Assembly: GCA_003116995.1 (NCBI GenBank)
Contig: BDSL01000117.1
Location: 62,001 to 126,000, forward strand
Direction of reading: 5' to 3'
DNA: 64,000 nucleotides
DNA from: Yamagishiella unicocca
Lineage: Eukaryota; Chlorophyta; Chlorophyceae; Chlamydomonadales; Volvocaceae
The first letter of the stretch is position 1, and each line of letters begins with the position of its first letter. The position numbers and the translations under genes are program-made. The notes beneath the pieces were generated by a model. It was not told the origin of the DNA and did no database searches. It was given only the letters and a program-made list of their open reading frames with translations. Shown in pieces: positions 1 to 11,221 of this stretch.

Positions 1-2940
1 CTGACCTGACTCCCGCTAACACCCCGCGGATGCCACCTACATCCTCCCCCACCCACCCACCCGCATGCACACCCGCCCCCCCCACACACTAGTCTACCCG
101 CCTTCCTCCACCCCCACCCCGTACCTCGAACCCCCCGTAACGGGTTCTCTTACACCCCCCCCCGCACCGGTGTGTCCGCCGCCCAGCCTGACTCCAGCAG
201 CCGCTCCGCGATGCTGCCCAAGTTGCGCCCCGCCATGAGCACCACCAGCGTGGGCAGCCCGCGGTATGCCGCCAGGTCGGTGCCCGCCACGTCGTGACCC
301 GACAGCACGGTGAAGGAGCTGCTCAGCTCCACGTGCGTGAGCGGGAAGCCTGGGGCGGGGGGCGGGGGGTTACAGAAAAATAACCGGTGGGTTTGCGTAA
401 GAGAATCCGCGAATTCGTTGGAGGGGGTGTAGAGAGGAGGCCCGTGGAAACGACACAAAAGGAATAAACAAAGAAGGGAATGAATGTGGAAAGGGAAGGG
501 GAAGGTATGTCTGGGTGGGTGTCGTCCCGGTGATGAGCCGCCGGACGTGGACCGCTGCAGGACATGTGTGACTCACGGGCCGTTAAGCCATTCACGAACG
601 GAACTCAACGGAAAGGCCTGACCAACCGGATGGCCCGGACAGGGCGGTACGGCACGGGGAGCAGTGGCGGCTTTAGACTGAAGCGCACGACATTGGTTGA
701 CGTGTGTCGCGGGAGCACAGAGGAGGTGGAAGCCCGGACTGTCCTGGCGTCACCCCCCCACCCTGGTCCCCCACCCTCCCACCCACCCGCAAACAACGGC
801 GACGCCAGCGCCGAAGAAATGCCCGGCACCAGCTCGAACTCGATGCCGGCTGCGCTCAGCGCCGCGACCTGTGGCATGAAGCGGCGGTGGGGTGAGGATG
901 GGGAATGAAGCGGCGGTGGGGAGGTGAGGGCGGACGAGAGGGGATCCACCTCAAGTGCAAGACTCGTCCCCCGACTCCCCTCTAACCAGCGAACCACCCG
1001 GGCCCTACCCATCCGGCTACACGGCCCCGCACCCCAGCCGGTCCACCACCATACCCTAGCCGTTCCATCCCCTGCCAGGCCCCGCACCCCAGCCGGTCCA
1101 CCACCATACCCTAGCCGTTCCATCCCCTGCCAGGCCCCACACCCCAGCCGGTCCAAACCCCCGCAGGGGGAGGGGAGCTGTGTGGACAGGCCGCTCCCCG
1201 CCTGTCCGCACCTCACTCGCCAGCCGAGAGAACACCGAGGGGCAGCCGCCCTTGAGCCGCACCACCAGGCGGCCCTGCAGGGGGGGGGGGGACGAAGCGG
1301 GGGTTGCAAATAAGGACCGGTTACTCGACACGGGAAGTGAAGCTGGTGCATAGGCTTCGGACACCTGGGCGCGTGCGCATGAGGTGGCCGTTGGGGGCTG
1401 GGAGGAGAGCTCATCAGCGGGTGGGCTGGCCGGCGCCAGCTGCGTGCCCTCGACAAACGTCGCAGCACAGACGTCGGTTCTGTTGGAACTGGCCAGATGG
1501 CTACCTCAGGTGCCACTCTGGCAGCGATTGATCGACCCTCCTCCGCACCCACCTCTCCCCAGTCTCTGCCCCTCCTCCCCCGTCTCCGCCCCTCCTCCGC
1601 ACCCCACCCTCCCCAGTCCCCGCCCCTCCCCGCCCCCCCTCCGCACCCCACCCTCCCCAGTCCCCGCCCCTCCCCTCCTCCGCGCCCCATCCCCACCCAC
1701 CAGCGAGCAGTGCTCCACCAGCAGCTGGTCTATCTGCGGCTGCTTGATGCTGTCCCGCCCGCCCCGCTTGCCCACGTACACCAGCTCAGCGCCCGGGTTT
1801 GCGAAGCCCAGAGCATCCTGGAACACACCAGGGGGGGGGGTCGAGGAAGACCCGTGGATGCCAGAAAAAACCGTTTAGGACACAGACGTTTTGAGACGCA
1901 TGCTGGAGAACTGGGTTGGGGATACGAAAGACGAAGGTCGTAGATCGACCAGGAGGGGGTAGTGTAGTAGGCGGAGTGGGCGGAGAGGGCGGAGTGGGTG
2001 GCGAGGCAGGTGAGGCAGGTGAGGGCGGCAGGGGTGGCTGGGCGCTGGCGAGGTGAGGTGACGTGTGTTCAGGTGAGGTGAGGTGAGGTGGGGTTCTGCC
2101 GGGAGGGAGCAAAGTGACTGGGCGGTGGAACCAGCTCTCCGGGTGATCTTGCCTGAGACCCCAGCTCGTCGTAGATGATGACGTCAGCGGCCCCCAGCAG
2201 CCGTACGGCTTTCATCTGCAGGGAAAGGGGGGGAGGGTCGCCGGGGATGTGCGCATGGGGCCGGGGTGGTGGGGTTGCATGCATGTGTGTGTGAGAGGGG
2301 CCGGGTGAGGCGGGCTAGGAGGCAGTCGCCAACAGTCAAGGCCGCTCCTACATGGCCGGGAAGGGGGTACTGGCACGATGGCTACGGCGGACTTCGATGT
2401 ACTGTAGTGCGGTGTATGCAAACAAGGCGGGGGAAAGGGAGCCGCCCGCGGGTCCAGCGGTGCTGGGCTGCCGGGTGGGTTGGGCTCTTACCAAAGGGGA
2501 GGGGGAATGGGTGGTAGGAGACGATGCGGAACTGCTGTCGCCCGGTGGACGTCACTTGTGGGTGCATGCGCAGCAGTGGCGTCGGCCTAGCTGGAGGTGT
2601 TGGGGTGGGCGCGGTTCGGCGAGGGCTCGACTAGGGTGGCTAAGAGCGCACTGGTGGTATCCCATGAGCTGTGACGACAGCCTCGAGCTACCACCTTGTT
2701 GACCTTCTCTACGCTGCTTACCGTTAAGTAATCTGCGGGGCCTGGACCCGCGCCAACTAGCCAACATTTCCCGGGCTTCGCAGGCTCCGTCGACCCCGTA
2801 CTTGCATGGACTTGCAGCCGCTGGGAGCAGCGGCCCGCCCAACACGTCGGTTGTCTAGTCAAGTTAAGGGCCCGCAAACGCTTCCCGATGAGTATGTCTT
2901 GCCTTTGAGCCAAAGCGCTGGATATGCCGGCCGTGCGCAT
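1..2940 (-). CDS. UPM1: Uroporphyrinogen-III C-methyltransferase, plastid (5' part)
   Basis: Enzyme of the siroheme branch: transfers two methyl groups from S-adenosylmethionine to uroporphyrinogen III, giving precorrin-2. Coding exons on the minus strand: 2722-2940, 2153-2215, 1701-1817, 1212-1274, 787-868 and 168-349, all joining in phase; the remaining C-terminus is beyond the left edge. Residues 1 to about 55 are Arg/Ser/Ala-rich and look like a chloroplast transit peptide. The SAM-binding VGAGPG is at residues 62-67, then YDELGSQ, VYVGKRGG, VVRLKGG (about 137-143), ELVPGISSA and PLTH, in the order expected for SUMT. The usual GDP after RLKG reads GCP here, and FGRG reads FSRL. The intron after 2153 uses a GC donor (CAG|GCAAGA). 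The start was chosen because it opens a plausible transit peptide. Family assignment is firm; exact exon ends are inferred. Confidence 0.88.
1025..1160. repeat. 55-bp tandem repeat, SUMT intron 4
   Basis: Two and a half copies of a 55-base unit (CACCCCAGCCGGTCCACCAC and CATACCCTAGCCGTTCCATC) between exons 1212-1274 and 787-868. Confidence 0.88.
1840..1955 (+). repeat. Family-A intronic repeat, inverted copy in SUMT intron 2
   Basis: Contains CGAGGAAGACCCGTGGAT, AAAAAACCGTTTAGGAC, ACGCATGCTGGAGAACTGGG and GGGGATACGAAAGACGAAGG in the same order. It lies beside the 3' splice site at 1817 of a minus-strand gene, so it is antisense to the transcript. The far half of the element is missing. Confidence 0.85.
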
Positions 2941-3740
2941 ATCGTTTCCGGTGCTGCCGTAATGCGGGGTTGTGGAAGAAAGCAGCTGTGATGTACAAAA
3001 TATAAAAGGATCTATGCTCAATCTGCACGCAAACGTGTTTTGATTTCTCGTGACGTCCCTTATTTTGGTTCCGGACGCCCAACCGCTTGCGGAGTCCCTT
3101 GCCATGAGATGCCGTTCCATTTCCAAAAAATGTGTGGTGGTTATACGATGCATGCTTCGGCATGATGGTATGTTACCGGTATGACAGATCATGGTACAAA
3201 CCTGTGTAGTAAAGGCGACAGTTTGCCGTGAACGACTTTATTTGGTTGTTGTTAGCGAGGTGCTGCGGTAACAATAGCTGAGGTTGTCACCTCAGGCCTC
3301 TGGTAATAATTGATACCTTGCAACGGGGACGATGGGACGACAGGACCGTCTCAGCTGTCAACGGCAGGCGTCGCTTGTCACAGGCCATCGGAAGCTGCCA
3401 GTTCCAGGTTTACCACCCATCAAGAAAATTCATGGACGCCTTGACTGTCAGAAGGAATGCCCATAAATCTGTTCCTGGCCAGCCCTCAAATCCACAGCCT
3501 CATACGACATCCCCCCCAAGCCCTCCATCCGCCCTCCTGTGATCTGGCTCCAGCCGCTCGTGCCCCACCTCCAATCCTCGTGAAAGCCCCGCGCAGCTTA
3601 GCAATAGGCGGCGCAACGCAGCGATCTGTCTCCCTCGCTGTCGCCGACCGCAGCCGACCGCCTCCAACCTCAGCCACCTGCCAGCATCCGCACCGCGCCC
3701 AGATCCACCCACCATCAGCTGCCCGCCGCGGCAGCGCGCC
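2941..3740. promoter_or_regulatory. Divergent intergenic region between SUMT and FN3-protein genes
   Basis: About 800 bases separate two head-to-head start codons (minus 2940, plus 3741), so this stretch must hold both 5' UTRs and both promoters. The left half is AT-richer than the flanking genes. No clear TATA box or named operator could be assigned by eye, and no coding exon is visible. Confidence 0.45.
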
Positions 3741-6700
3741 ATGCCGCCCCCTCGCTCGGCCCTCGCCCGCCGAACCGGATCCGGCAGCCCGCCAGACGTT
3801 ACCACCCTCACCAAGCGCCGTCGCCACGTGACCTTCGCGTCCTGCCCCCCCCGGCGCCAGCTGCCCAGCTGGGTGGCGGTCCGCCGGTCCGCGCTGTTGC
3901 TTGCGGCGCTGGGCGCGCTGCTGGGCTGTGTGGCGGTGCGCGGACAGGACATCGTGCTGGCGCCCTCCAGCGCCGGCTGCATCGCGGACCAGCCCCCCGG
4001 GCCGCCCGTGAACCTCCGGGTACGAGCGTCGTGACGTAAGGCCCCCGCATAAGGCCTCCGTTGCACCCCCCCTACCTCAAGTCAGCCACGTCAGCCACTC
4101 GACCTTTCTCCCCGACCGGGGGGCCCCAAAGCACTCGCTCGCTTGCCGGGCGCCTAGAGCAAGTCCGTCCTGCTGCGTACCGCCATTTACAGGCCGTGCT
4201 CCTGGTTCCTTACAACATGGGACACCAGTCGGGCGTCTAGCGGTCGTCTTACGGCGGGAGCACCTACTGAAACCCACTGCAGTTATATCCACACTGCACG
4301 ATGGATCCCCCTGCATTCTCGGGCTGCCTCCCCCCTGCCTCCCTCCCCTCCTTCTCCACCACTACAGCCCCATCCTCCTCTGCTGCCCCCTCCACCACTA
4401 CAGCCCCATCCTCCTCTGCTGCCCCCTCCACCACTACAGCCCCATCCTCCTCTGCTGCCCCCTCCACCACTACAGCCCCATCCTCCTCTGCTGCCCCCGG
4501 CACCCTTCCTCGGCGCCTGCTTCTCCCCCCCCGCTGGTTCGGGGGCGAGGGGTCCGCCGGCCATGCGCCACCTATCTTGTCCTTCTCGCGTTACCACCCC
4601 CCGCCATCCATGTCGTCTAACCGGTTTTTATGCCACCCCCCCCTCGGCTCGGCCCCCCAGGCGGCCCCCAAGGACGGGCGGGTGCTGCTGAGCTGGGAGC
4701 CCCCGGGCGGCGGCAGCTGCGTCACCCAGTACGTGGTCAACGTGCTGGACCCCTACTACAGGACGGGGGCCCCTGCACAGGTGCGAGCACTCCACGAGGA
4801 GGACGACCGGGAAGAAAGGGGCGGGTGTGGTTCCCCCCCCCAGCCACGGGCTTCCTCCCCTCCCCTCCACCCGCCTCCCCGCCGTCATGCCGCCCTGTCG
4901 CGCTGCCCGCTGCTGCTCCTCCCACCCCCACGGCTACGTCCACGCCTGGTTCCATGATCCCCTGGAATCGCGACGCGTTGCTGTCCCATATGGCGCCCCA
5001 TGGGTCACCGTCGTGTCACCGACGGAACGCCGCACTCGTTTCCCCCTCCTTCGCACCCCCACCCCTCCCTGCAGTCGACCTCCTTCGCACCCGCACCCCT
5101 CCCTGCAGTCGACCTCCTTCGCACCCTCACCCCTCCCTGCAGTCGACCTCCTTCGCACCCGCACCCCTCCCTGTAGTCGACCTCCTTCGCACCCCCCACC
5201 CCTCCCTGCAGTCGACCTCCTTCGCACCCTCACCCCTCCCTGCAGTCGACCTCCTTCGCACCCCCACCCCTTCCTGCAGTCAACCTCCTTCGCACCCCCA
5301 CCCCTCCCTGCAGTCGACCTCCACCGGCGGCCGCACCGCCGTAGTGGAGGGGCTCACCAACGGCCGGCCCTACACGTTCATGGTGCAGGCGTACAGCAGC
5401 AGCTTCAGGGCGGGCGGCACCGCGCAGGTGGGCGGGAGGGGGGGGGCGTGAAGAACCGTGGATGCGAGGAGAACCGTTTAGGACAGACGGCGGGGGGGGG
5501 AGCTGGGGTGCGGTTTCGAGGAAGACCCGTGGTGAGGGGGGGAGGGGGGGGGCGAGAGGGCGACAGGGAGGAGGTGGGGGGGGGGGGCGAAAGCTGCACG
5601 GGGCTGTCACGGCCTCGCGGTGTCGCAATGATGACGGCACCCACGAAAACGAGCACCCGGGCTGGCCTGCTGCGGCTACGGTTCGCTGGGCGAGGCCGTG
5701 GATGGTTTGCAGGTGCCCCTGCTGCGTGCCCCTGCTTGCCGCCCAGGCCCCACCTGGGGCAGCACCCATTCCCGCCCACCGGGTGCTGCCCTCCCTCGTC
5801 GCTGCAGCCGCCCACGCATCCCACCAGCCTTTGGCCTAGATGCCTTTGCCGGCCCGCCTTGATGGGCCCCGCGCATCCCTGCCTCAACCCGCCTTGCCCT
5901 CCCGCCCCCCCCGGCCCCCCGCCCCCCGCCACCCGCCGCGGCACCACCCACCCACGCCGCCCCCCTCCCCTCCCCCCCCTCCCCGTCCGGCCCTCAGGTA
6001 TCCGCCACCCCCTCCGACCTGTGCAAGAGCTCCGAGCCCCCCGGCACCCCCACCAACCTGCGAGTTCAGACGGGTGACGGCTGGGCACGACTGTGCTGGG
6101 ACGGAGTCCGGAACGACGCCTGCGTGGATCAGTACAGGTGCCCACCCGGGGGCGGTCCGGCCGGCAGAAAATAAGTCAAGCGTTCCCCGCCCCCGAAGGG
6201 TAGTTTTTTTTGTTCGTTTGCCTCCTTTTAATTTCTTCCTTTGGAAGAAAACAACAAAAACCCAGGAGGTCCTTGTCAGCCACCACAACAAATGTAGAAC
6301 TAGGTTTTTAGCACAAGGTCGCAGCCTGCGCGCCATGATGGGATCATATGATCGTGACAGCCACCGGGCACCTTAAACCACCGACCCGCCGCGACCCCCC
6401 GCGACCCTCCCCTCCTCTGTCAGCGTGGTCCAATCTCTACGCCGCCCCGCCCCACCGCACCGTGTATTTATTTTCTCGTAAACGAGTTTTCGTCGTCGCC
6501 CACGGGTTTTCCTCGTCGTACACGGGTTTTCCTCGCAAGTCGCAACCCCACCGCAACGCACCCCACCCCACCCTTCCTCAGGCTGTCCGCGACGCTCCTC
6601 GACGGCCCCGGCTTCCGCTCCTCCTCTGACAACAAGGTGTCCAAGGGCGGCTGCGCCAACATCACCGCCCTCAACAACGACGCCAAATACCGCTTCACCG

Positions 6701-8517
6701 TGCTGCCGTACTCGGAGCGCCAGGGCGAGGGCTCCCCCGCCTCCGTCACGGCGGTGGTGGGGTCCAGTCTGGGCACCGCGCTGCAGAACGGTTGGAGCTG
6801 CAGGCCGGTAGACGGGTGCGCGCCCAACAGGGGAGGTGAGCTGCGGACTCGGGCTGGGGCGGGGTTTGGGGTTTGGGGTTTGGGGTTTGGGGTTTGGGGT
6901 TTGGGGTTTGGGGTTTGGGGTTTGGGGTTTGGGTTTGGGGTTTGGGGTTGCGGTTCGGGGGTGGAGGGGACCTGGCGGGGCGCACCCCTCCTGCTTTCTA
7001 GTGTGGGGTGCTATTTTTACATCAGCCAGCATCAGGGGTTAGGTGCTTCGCGAGTGGGCCTGAGCTTTCGGTGGGGCGTGGTTTGCGGAGCGTAGGCAGC
7101 TGGTGCGGGGAGGGGGGTAAAACCACATCCCCGAAACCACGGCCGACAAACCAAGGGCGATGAAGGTGGTGGTGCACGAGGGGGCTGTCGCGCCGCGCCG
7201 ACACCCGCCCTCACGCTCTCCACGCGTACGTTCCAAACGGAATTGCTTCCTTTGTACACGGGTTTTTCTTGCAACCCCCCGCTGACACCACCTCTGCCGC
7301 AGGAGACCGCCGGCCACTCTCCCACCTTCCGAACATGTGTGCCAAACGCCTCCTTGACGGTTTTACTTGCAATGCTTTTCAGTGCCGACCCACGGGTCAC
7401 CTCTCATCCCACCTCCCCTCCTGCCGTCCTCCCGTCCACACGTCCTCCCGCTCCCCGGCTGTGTTCGCAGGGCTGTGCAACGTGGGTGGCGGCTGCGGCG
7501 GCGTGTCTCGCCGGGGCGACTGCAAGGTCCCCGCCATGGTGGACGTGGACTGGGTGAACAAGCAGGTGGGTGGGGTGGAGAGTAGACCGGTGAGGATCGA
7601 CACGAGGCGAGAGGACGCGGGTTGAGGGCCACGTGGGTTGACGTGGGTTGCGAGGAACGTGGGTTGAGGGGAACGTGGTTGGGTGGTTGGTTGGGTGGTT
7701 GCAACCACAGGTGCGTTCAGGAGGCCGGAGCGCTCCAGGGAGGTGCGACGCAGTGGGGCTGCGGCGCTTGCGGTGGCATCCTGCGACGTGCCTGCATTGC
7801 ATCACCGGGACGCCGTGGGCGTGCGTCCCCCCCCGCCTCCGGTTTATATACACGCCCCCCCCCTCTCCCAAAATCCACGGGTCTTCCTCGAACCCCGCCT
7901 CCGAAACCACACCACACTCATGGGTCCGTCCCCCCCGCCCCCCCTGGAGCTCCTCCCGGCCGCAGGTCACCCAGTGGTGCAGCTCCGACTGTCCTTGCGA
8001 GCTGGGCCCCGCGCAGGGGGGGATGCTCATGGGCGCACCACGGGGGCCCTTCGCCGGCGGCGGCCTGGGCGGCTTCGACGGCAGCGGCGGCGGCGCTGGC
8101 GGCGGCCTCGGCTTTGGCGGCGTCGCCCAGGGTGGCGGCTTCCAGCCCGCCGGCGGCCTCGGTGGCGGCCTCAACGGCCTACAGGCTGGACTGGGCGGAC
8201 TGGGCGCCGGCGGCGGCGCCGGCTTTGGCGGCCTCGGCGGGAGCGCCGTGGGGGGTGGCCTGGGCGGTGGCGGCGCTTTCATGCGTCCGGCGGGGGGCCT
8301 CTTCGGCGGTGCCGCCGGCGGCGGCGGCGGCGGCAGTCTGCTGGACGACCTGTCGCAGACGCGCGCGGGGCAGTTCGTGGGGAGCATGGCGACGGACATG
8401 GTGGGCAGCGGCGTGCTGGGCGAGGCGGTGGGCAAGGTGGCGCAGCAGGTGGTCAGTAATCAGGTCAACAGCGTGCTGCAGGCGATGTGGGGGCCGGAGG
8501 CCGGCAAGCGCCGCTAG
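3741..8517 (+). CDS. Secretory-pathway fibronectin-III protein with Cys-rich and Gly-rich tail
   Basis: No named family is recognised. Exons 3741-4019, 4661-4780, 5314-5427, 5998-6137, 6582-6835, 7471-7565 and 7966-8517 join in phase to 517 residues. A hydrophobic stretch at residues 51-66 (ALLLAALGALLGCVAV) follows a long basic N-terminus, so it is a late signal peptide or signal anchor. Two fibronectin-III-like units follow: about 85-171 (PPGPPVNLR, VLLSWEPP, QYVVNV, VEGLTNGRPYTFMV) and about 180-290 (PPGTPTNLRV, WARLCWDG, DQYRLSA, YRFTVLPYSE). Next is a Cys-rich segment (WSCRPVDGC, CNVGGGCGG, QWCSSDCPCELG), then about 90 residues that are mostly Gly, then an amphipathic C-terminus (SLLDDLSQTRAGQFVG). 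The layout fits an extracellular-matrix or cell-surface protein of a volvocine alga, but this is inference. An extra exon near 7721-7790 cannot be excluded. Confidence 0.7.
4356..4499. repeat. 36-bp tandem repeat, four copies, FN3-gene intron 1
   Basis: The motif CCACCACTACAG recurs at 4356, 4392, 4428 and 4464, a 36-base period. Read in the plus frame it would give a Ser/Thr/Pro/Ala dodecapeptide in frame with the next exon. The segment between it and that exon carries an intron-type family-B repeat, so the tandem is placed in the intron. Confidence 0.8.
5051..5325. repeat. 34-bp tandem repeat containing the 3' splice site, FN3-gene intron 2
   Basis: About eight copies of a 34-base unit with the core CTGCAGTCGACCTCCTTCGC (for example GTCGAC at 5074, 5108 and 5142). 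The last copy supplies the CTGCAG acceptor and the first codons (TCGACCTCC) of the exon at 5314, so every upstream copy repeats a near-identical acceptor. Confidence 0.85.
6862..6950. repeat. TTTGGGG satellite, 12 copies, FN3-gene intron 5
   Basis: Twelve TTTGGGG heptamers (one shortened) start about 25 bases after the 5' splice site at 6836. The strand and G-run density resemble a telomere-type repeat, but the unit differs from the TTTTAGGG type seen elsewhere in this window. Confidence 0.9.
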
Positions 8518-8628
8518 TCCTGCCTATCCAGCCGCGCCCACCCAGCCATACCGGTACCCTGTCTCTCACGACTTCGCACACCCAATGGGCCCCTCCTCTC
8601 GAGGCTCCTGGTAAATGGGCTTGAAGGA

Positions 8629-8661
8629 GGGGTTTTAGGGGTTTAGGGGTTAGGGCCTAGG
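8629..8661. repeat. Degenerate telomere-type repeat after FN3-gene stop
   Basis: GGGGTTTTAGGGGTTTAGGG followed by GTTAGGGCC about 110 bases after the stop codon at 8517. Confidence 0.75.
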
Positions 8662-8864
8662 GCGGCCAGAGAAGCGCACGCCGCCATCGCACGGTGTGCG
8701 TAGGGCCCTATGTTGTTGCGACGTGACAAATCTAATTACAGGTGTGTGTGGAAATGTTGCTGCGCTGTCAACAATGGGGGAAATCGAGGACGGGGACACG
8801 GTCCCTTTTTTTGGCCTATGCTGCTCTGCTCTGCTGCCGCCCTCGAGAGCCCGCTGTGCGGTCA

Positions 8865-8869
8865 TGTAA
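8865..8869 (+). terminator. Candidate TGTAA polyadenylation signal of FN3-protein gene
   Basis: TGTAA is the usual polyadenylation signal in Chlamydomonas-type algae. This one lies about 350 bases after the stop at 8517, on the sense strand. Confidence 0.4.
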
Positions 8870-11217
8870 CAATGCACACAGATACCAGCGGCGAGGATGC
8901 GCGTCCCCCCCCACTGGGCACAAGTGTACCAAATAGGAGATCTGCCTGGCGGTGCAGACCGACCCATGGGCGCGCCGCGCCTGGAGTCATGTGGTTTTGG
9001 CAGATGTCGTACGCGACTCCTCAATGCACAATGCTGCACGGTGTCCCACCGAGGATCGCGATCCAAGCCCCTCCCGCTTCAGTTGATCGAACGGTTGATT
9101 GTGTGTTGGCGGAGGGGAAGCTCGGGGGATTACATCCGCGACCAGCACTCCAGCTTCGACGCCACAGGGCCATTATTCTAATGTCGTCGGACACGCGGAG
9201 GGGTCATTGGAACCACTGCTCATGACATGACGCGCAGTCATCGGCTGTCGTTTTAAACAGCGCAGCCTCGCCGACACCATACTCGGTACAGTCCCACTTA
9301 TTTAGCACGTGAACCACCTCATTCGTCGCCTGACGTGCTGACAAGAGTGACGTGGCGTCCGGACGGCAGCTGGTCCTCCATGGGGACAGTCACAACGAGC
9401 CTAGTAGCACCCGCACAAAATCATCAAACCCTTGGACGCCCAACCCCGCACACCCAAGTACCGCACATGAGGGTAAGCAGTAATAACCTTGTTTATTGAT
9501 TTCATACACACACACACACGCACACGAGCCCGGTACCGGTACGCACCAGCAGCGGCTCGGGGGCGCGGCCGTGAGGCCCATTGCGGCCACAGTCATAACC
9601 ACCGCTCACCATCACCGCTCCAGGGGGCCCTTTTGTCCGCCACGTCACAAAGGCGCACACGTCATCGGAAAGCGCATCGGAGAGCGGAAAATGCACAATC
9701 AACACCACCACCATCGGCCTCGCGCACTGACACCTGCTAACCACCACCGCCACCGCCACCACCACCACCGCATCGCAGCTAGCTTGAGCGGGGCAAGGTT
9801 GGCTCCAGGGGCCCAGAGCAACCTGCAACCCCCTCCCAGCTACCTGTGCACGACAGCAGCACCTGCCTGCCCGCGCGTGTGAAAGCGCGCAAAGGCCGCG
9901 TGGCGCGTGTGCGGCAGCAGGCGCACGTGCCGGTCAATGAAACCGAGCGGCTAAAATCCACGGGCGGTAACACGGCCAGAGGGCGCCAAGTCATGGCGGG
10001 TGCGGGCCGGCGTGTGGGAGAGCCTCGCTCGCGGAACCCACGTTCTCCCCCACACCCCCCATCCTGCCGCAAGGGGAAGTGCGCTACATCGCAGATCTCA
10101 TTGCTGCCCACCACCCCCACAGTTGCCACCAAGCCGGGGGCAAGCCAGCAGCACCACCGGACAGCCCCCACAGCACCGCGCGCCGTACAGGCCAACGCCA
10201 AGATACCGTCGTGCGTGCCGTGGCACAGCGGCAGAGGCGATGAATCATCCAGGACTCAAGATTTCACTCTACAACGGACTAGCACTAGCACGCTGATACT
10301 TCACACCCAGTTGGGTCGACAAGCGTCCATTATGGCCGTTGTGGCAGGCGCCACTGCAGGCTAGGTCAAGAACGAAGCGAGAGGCCAAGAGGTCGCGGCA
10401 CTTGCCGCTCCTGCTCCCGCCCCGCCTCGCCTTCAGCCTCGTTTCGTCACAAATCGCATTTCATCATTCATTCGTAAGCAGCGCTCTGGGTCAACTGCCA
10501 GCAGCGCTCTGTGTCAACTGCCGAAGACCGAGGGACACCTAAACTCGCTTCTATTGTACAAGGCGGCCGTCAAGACGAAGCCGTCCAGCTGAGCTGTAGT
10601 TCATTTAAGTTCAGCGCCGCTGCCGACAGACACCTGCATATGCAGCTCATCTTTTCGCCATCAGTCATTGGCAACCAGGGGGGCCGACCATTCAAGCCCG
10701 CAGCGGGTAAATGGGCGCTCGCGCAAAAAGAGGCCGCTAAAGTAGAAGTCAGCGGTACGACAACCGGGATCCGATCACGGCGGCCCCGGCACCGCTAGTC
10801 CGTCAGGATCTTTATTTCGGCGCATTATATCAATTGACGGAGACACTGTCGATAATGCGCGAAATCAAACGCGATGCCGCCATCTTCGCACCCCAATACA
10901 CCTCTTCCCCCCTCCCGCCCTTCAGAAACCCTTTTGAGAAATAGTCGGCAGTGCGACGAGAGTCATTTCAGGCCGTGCACGTGCCTTTTGAGTTCCAGGC
11001 GTTTCGCATTGCCGCCTCCTTCCTTCGTGCGCCGTCCGCGCCAGCTCCCCCGAGCGCCCCGCCCCCTTTCGGATGCATTCAAGCCGCACATTAAAAAAAA
11101 AGCCCGAACCGAAACAAAACCCGTCACCAGGCGTCCCCAGAGCCAAGCAAACAATCGCTCTCAAATCCTCTCAATCTCCCACACGCCCCTGAGGCCGCGC
11201 GCATGCTCCCTAAAACC
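8870..11217. other. Intergenic region, no gene assigned
   Basis: Between two convergent genes. It contains a CA/CG dinucleotide run near 9508-9530, a duplicated 24-base segment at about 10475-10522 (AGCAGCGCTCTG..GTCAACTGCC) and CAC-rich stretches at 9700-9775. Minus-strand reading frames at 9780-10330 look slightly protein-like but have no recognisable domain and no consistent exon chain, so no gene is called. Confidence 0.5.
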
Positions 11218-11221
11218 CTAA
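11206..11221 (-). repeat. Two TTTTAGGG telomere-type repeats overlapping a stop codon
   Basis: On the minus strand the GATA-like gene ends with GCG TTT TAG followed by GGTTTTAGGG. The stop codon is therefore built from the first of two tandem TTTTAGGG units, the telomere repeat of Chlamydomonas-type algae. Confidence 0.85.

Noticed and set aside
605..1696. 363-codon minus-strand frame
   Set aside because: It runs through SUMT introns. Only the short segment 787-868 inside it is a real exon.
4301..4660. TTTAPSSSAAPS repeat in frame with FN3 exon 2 as extra coding sequence
   Set aside because: The stretch between the repeat and the exon contains a family-B intronic motif and a good acceptor at 4660. 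The exon 1 donor at 4020 joins the exon at 4661 in phase without it.
7711..7800. Possible Cys-containing cassette exon in the FN3 gene (ATQWGCGACGG)
   Set aside because: Acceptors exist, but no donor keeps the phase needed between the exons ending at 7565 and starting at 7966, which join directly in phase 0.
9780..10330. Minus-strand frames with Cys/Trp-rich and RLLPHTRHAAFARFH sequences
   Set aside because: No start, splice chain or domain could be established.
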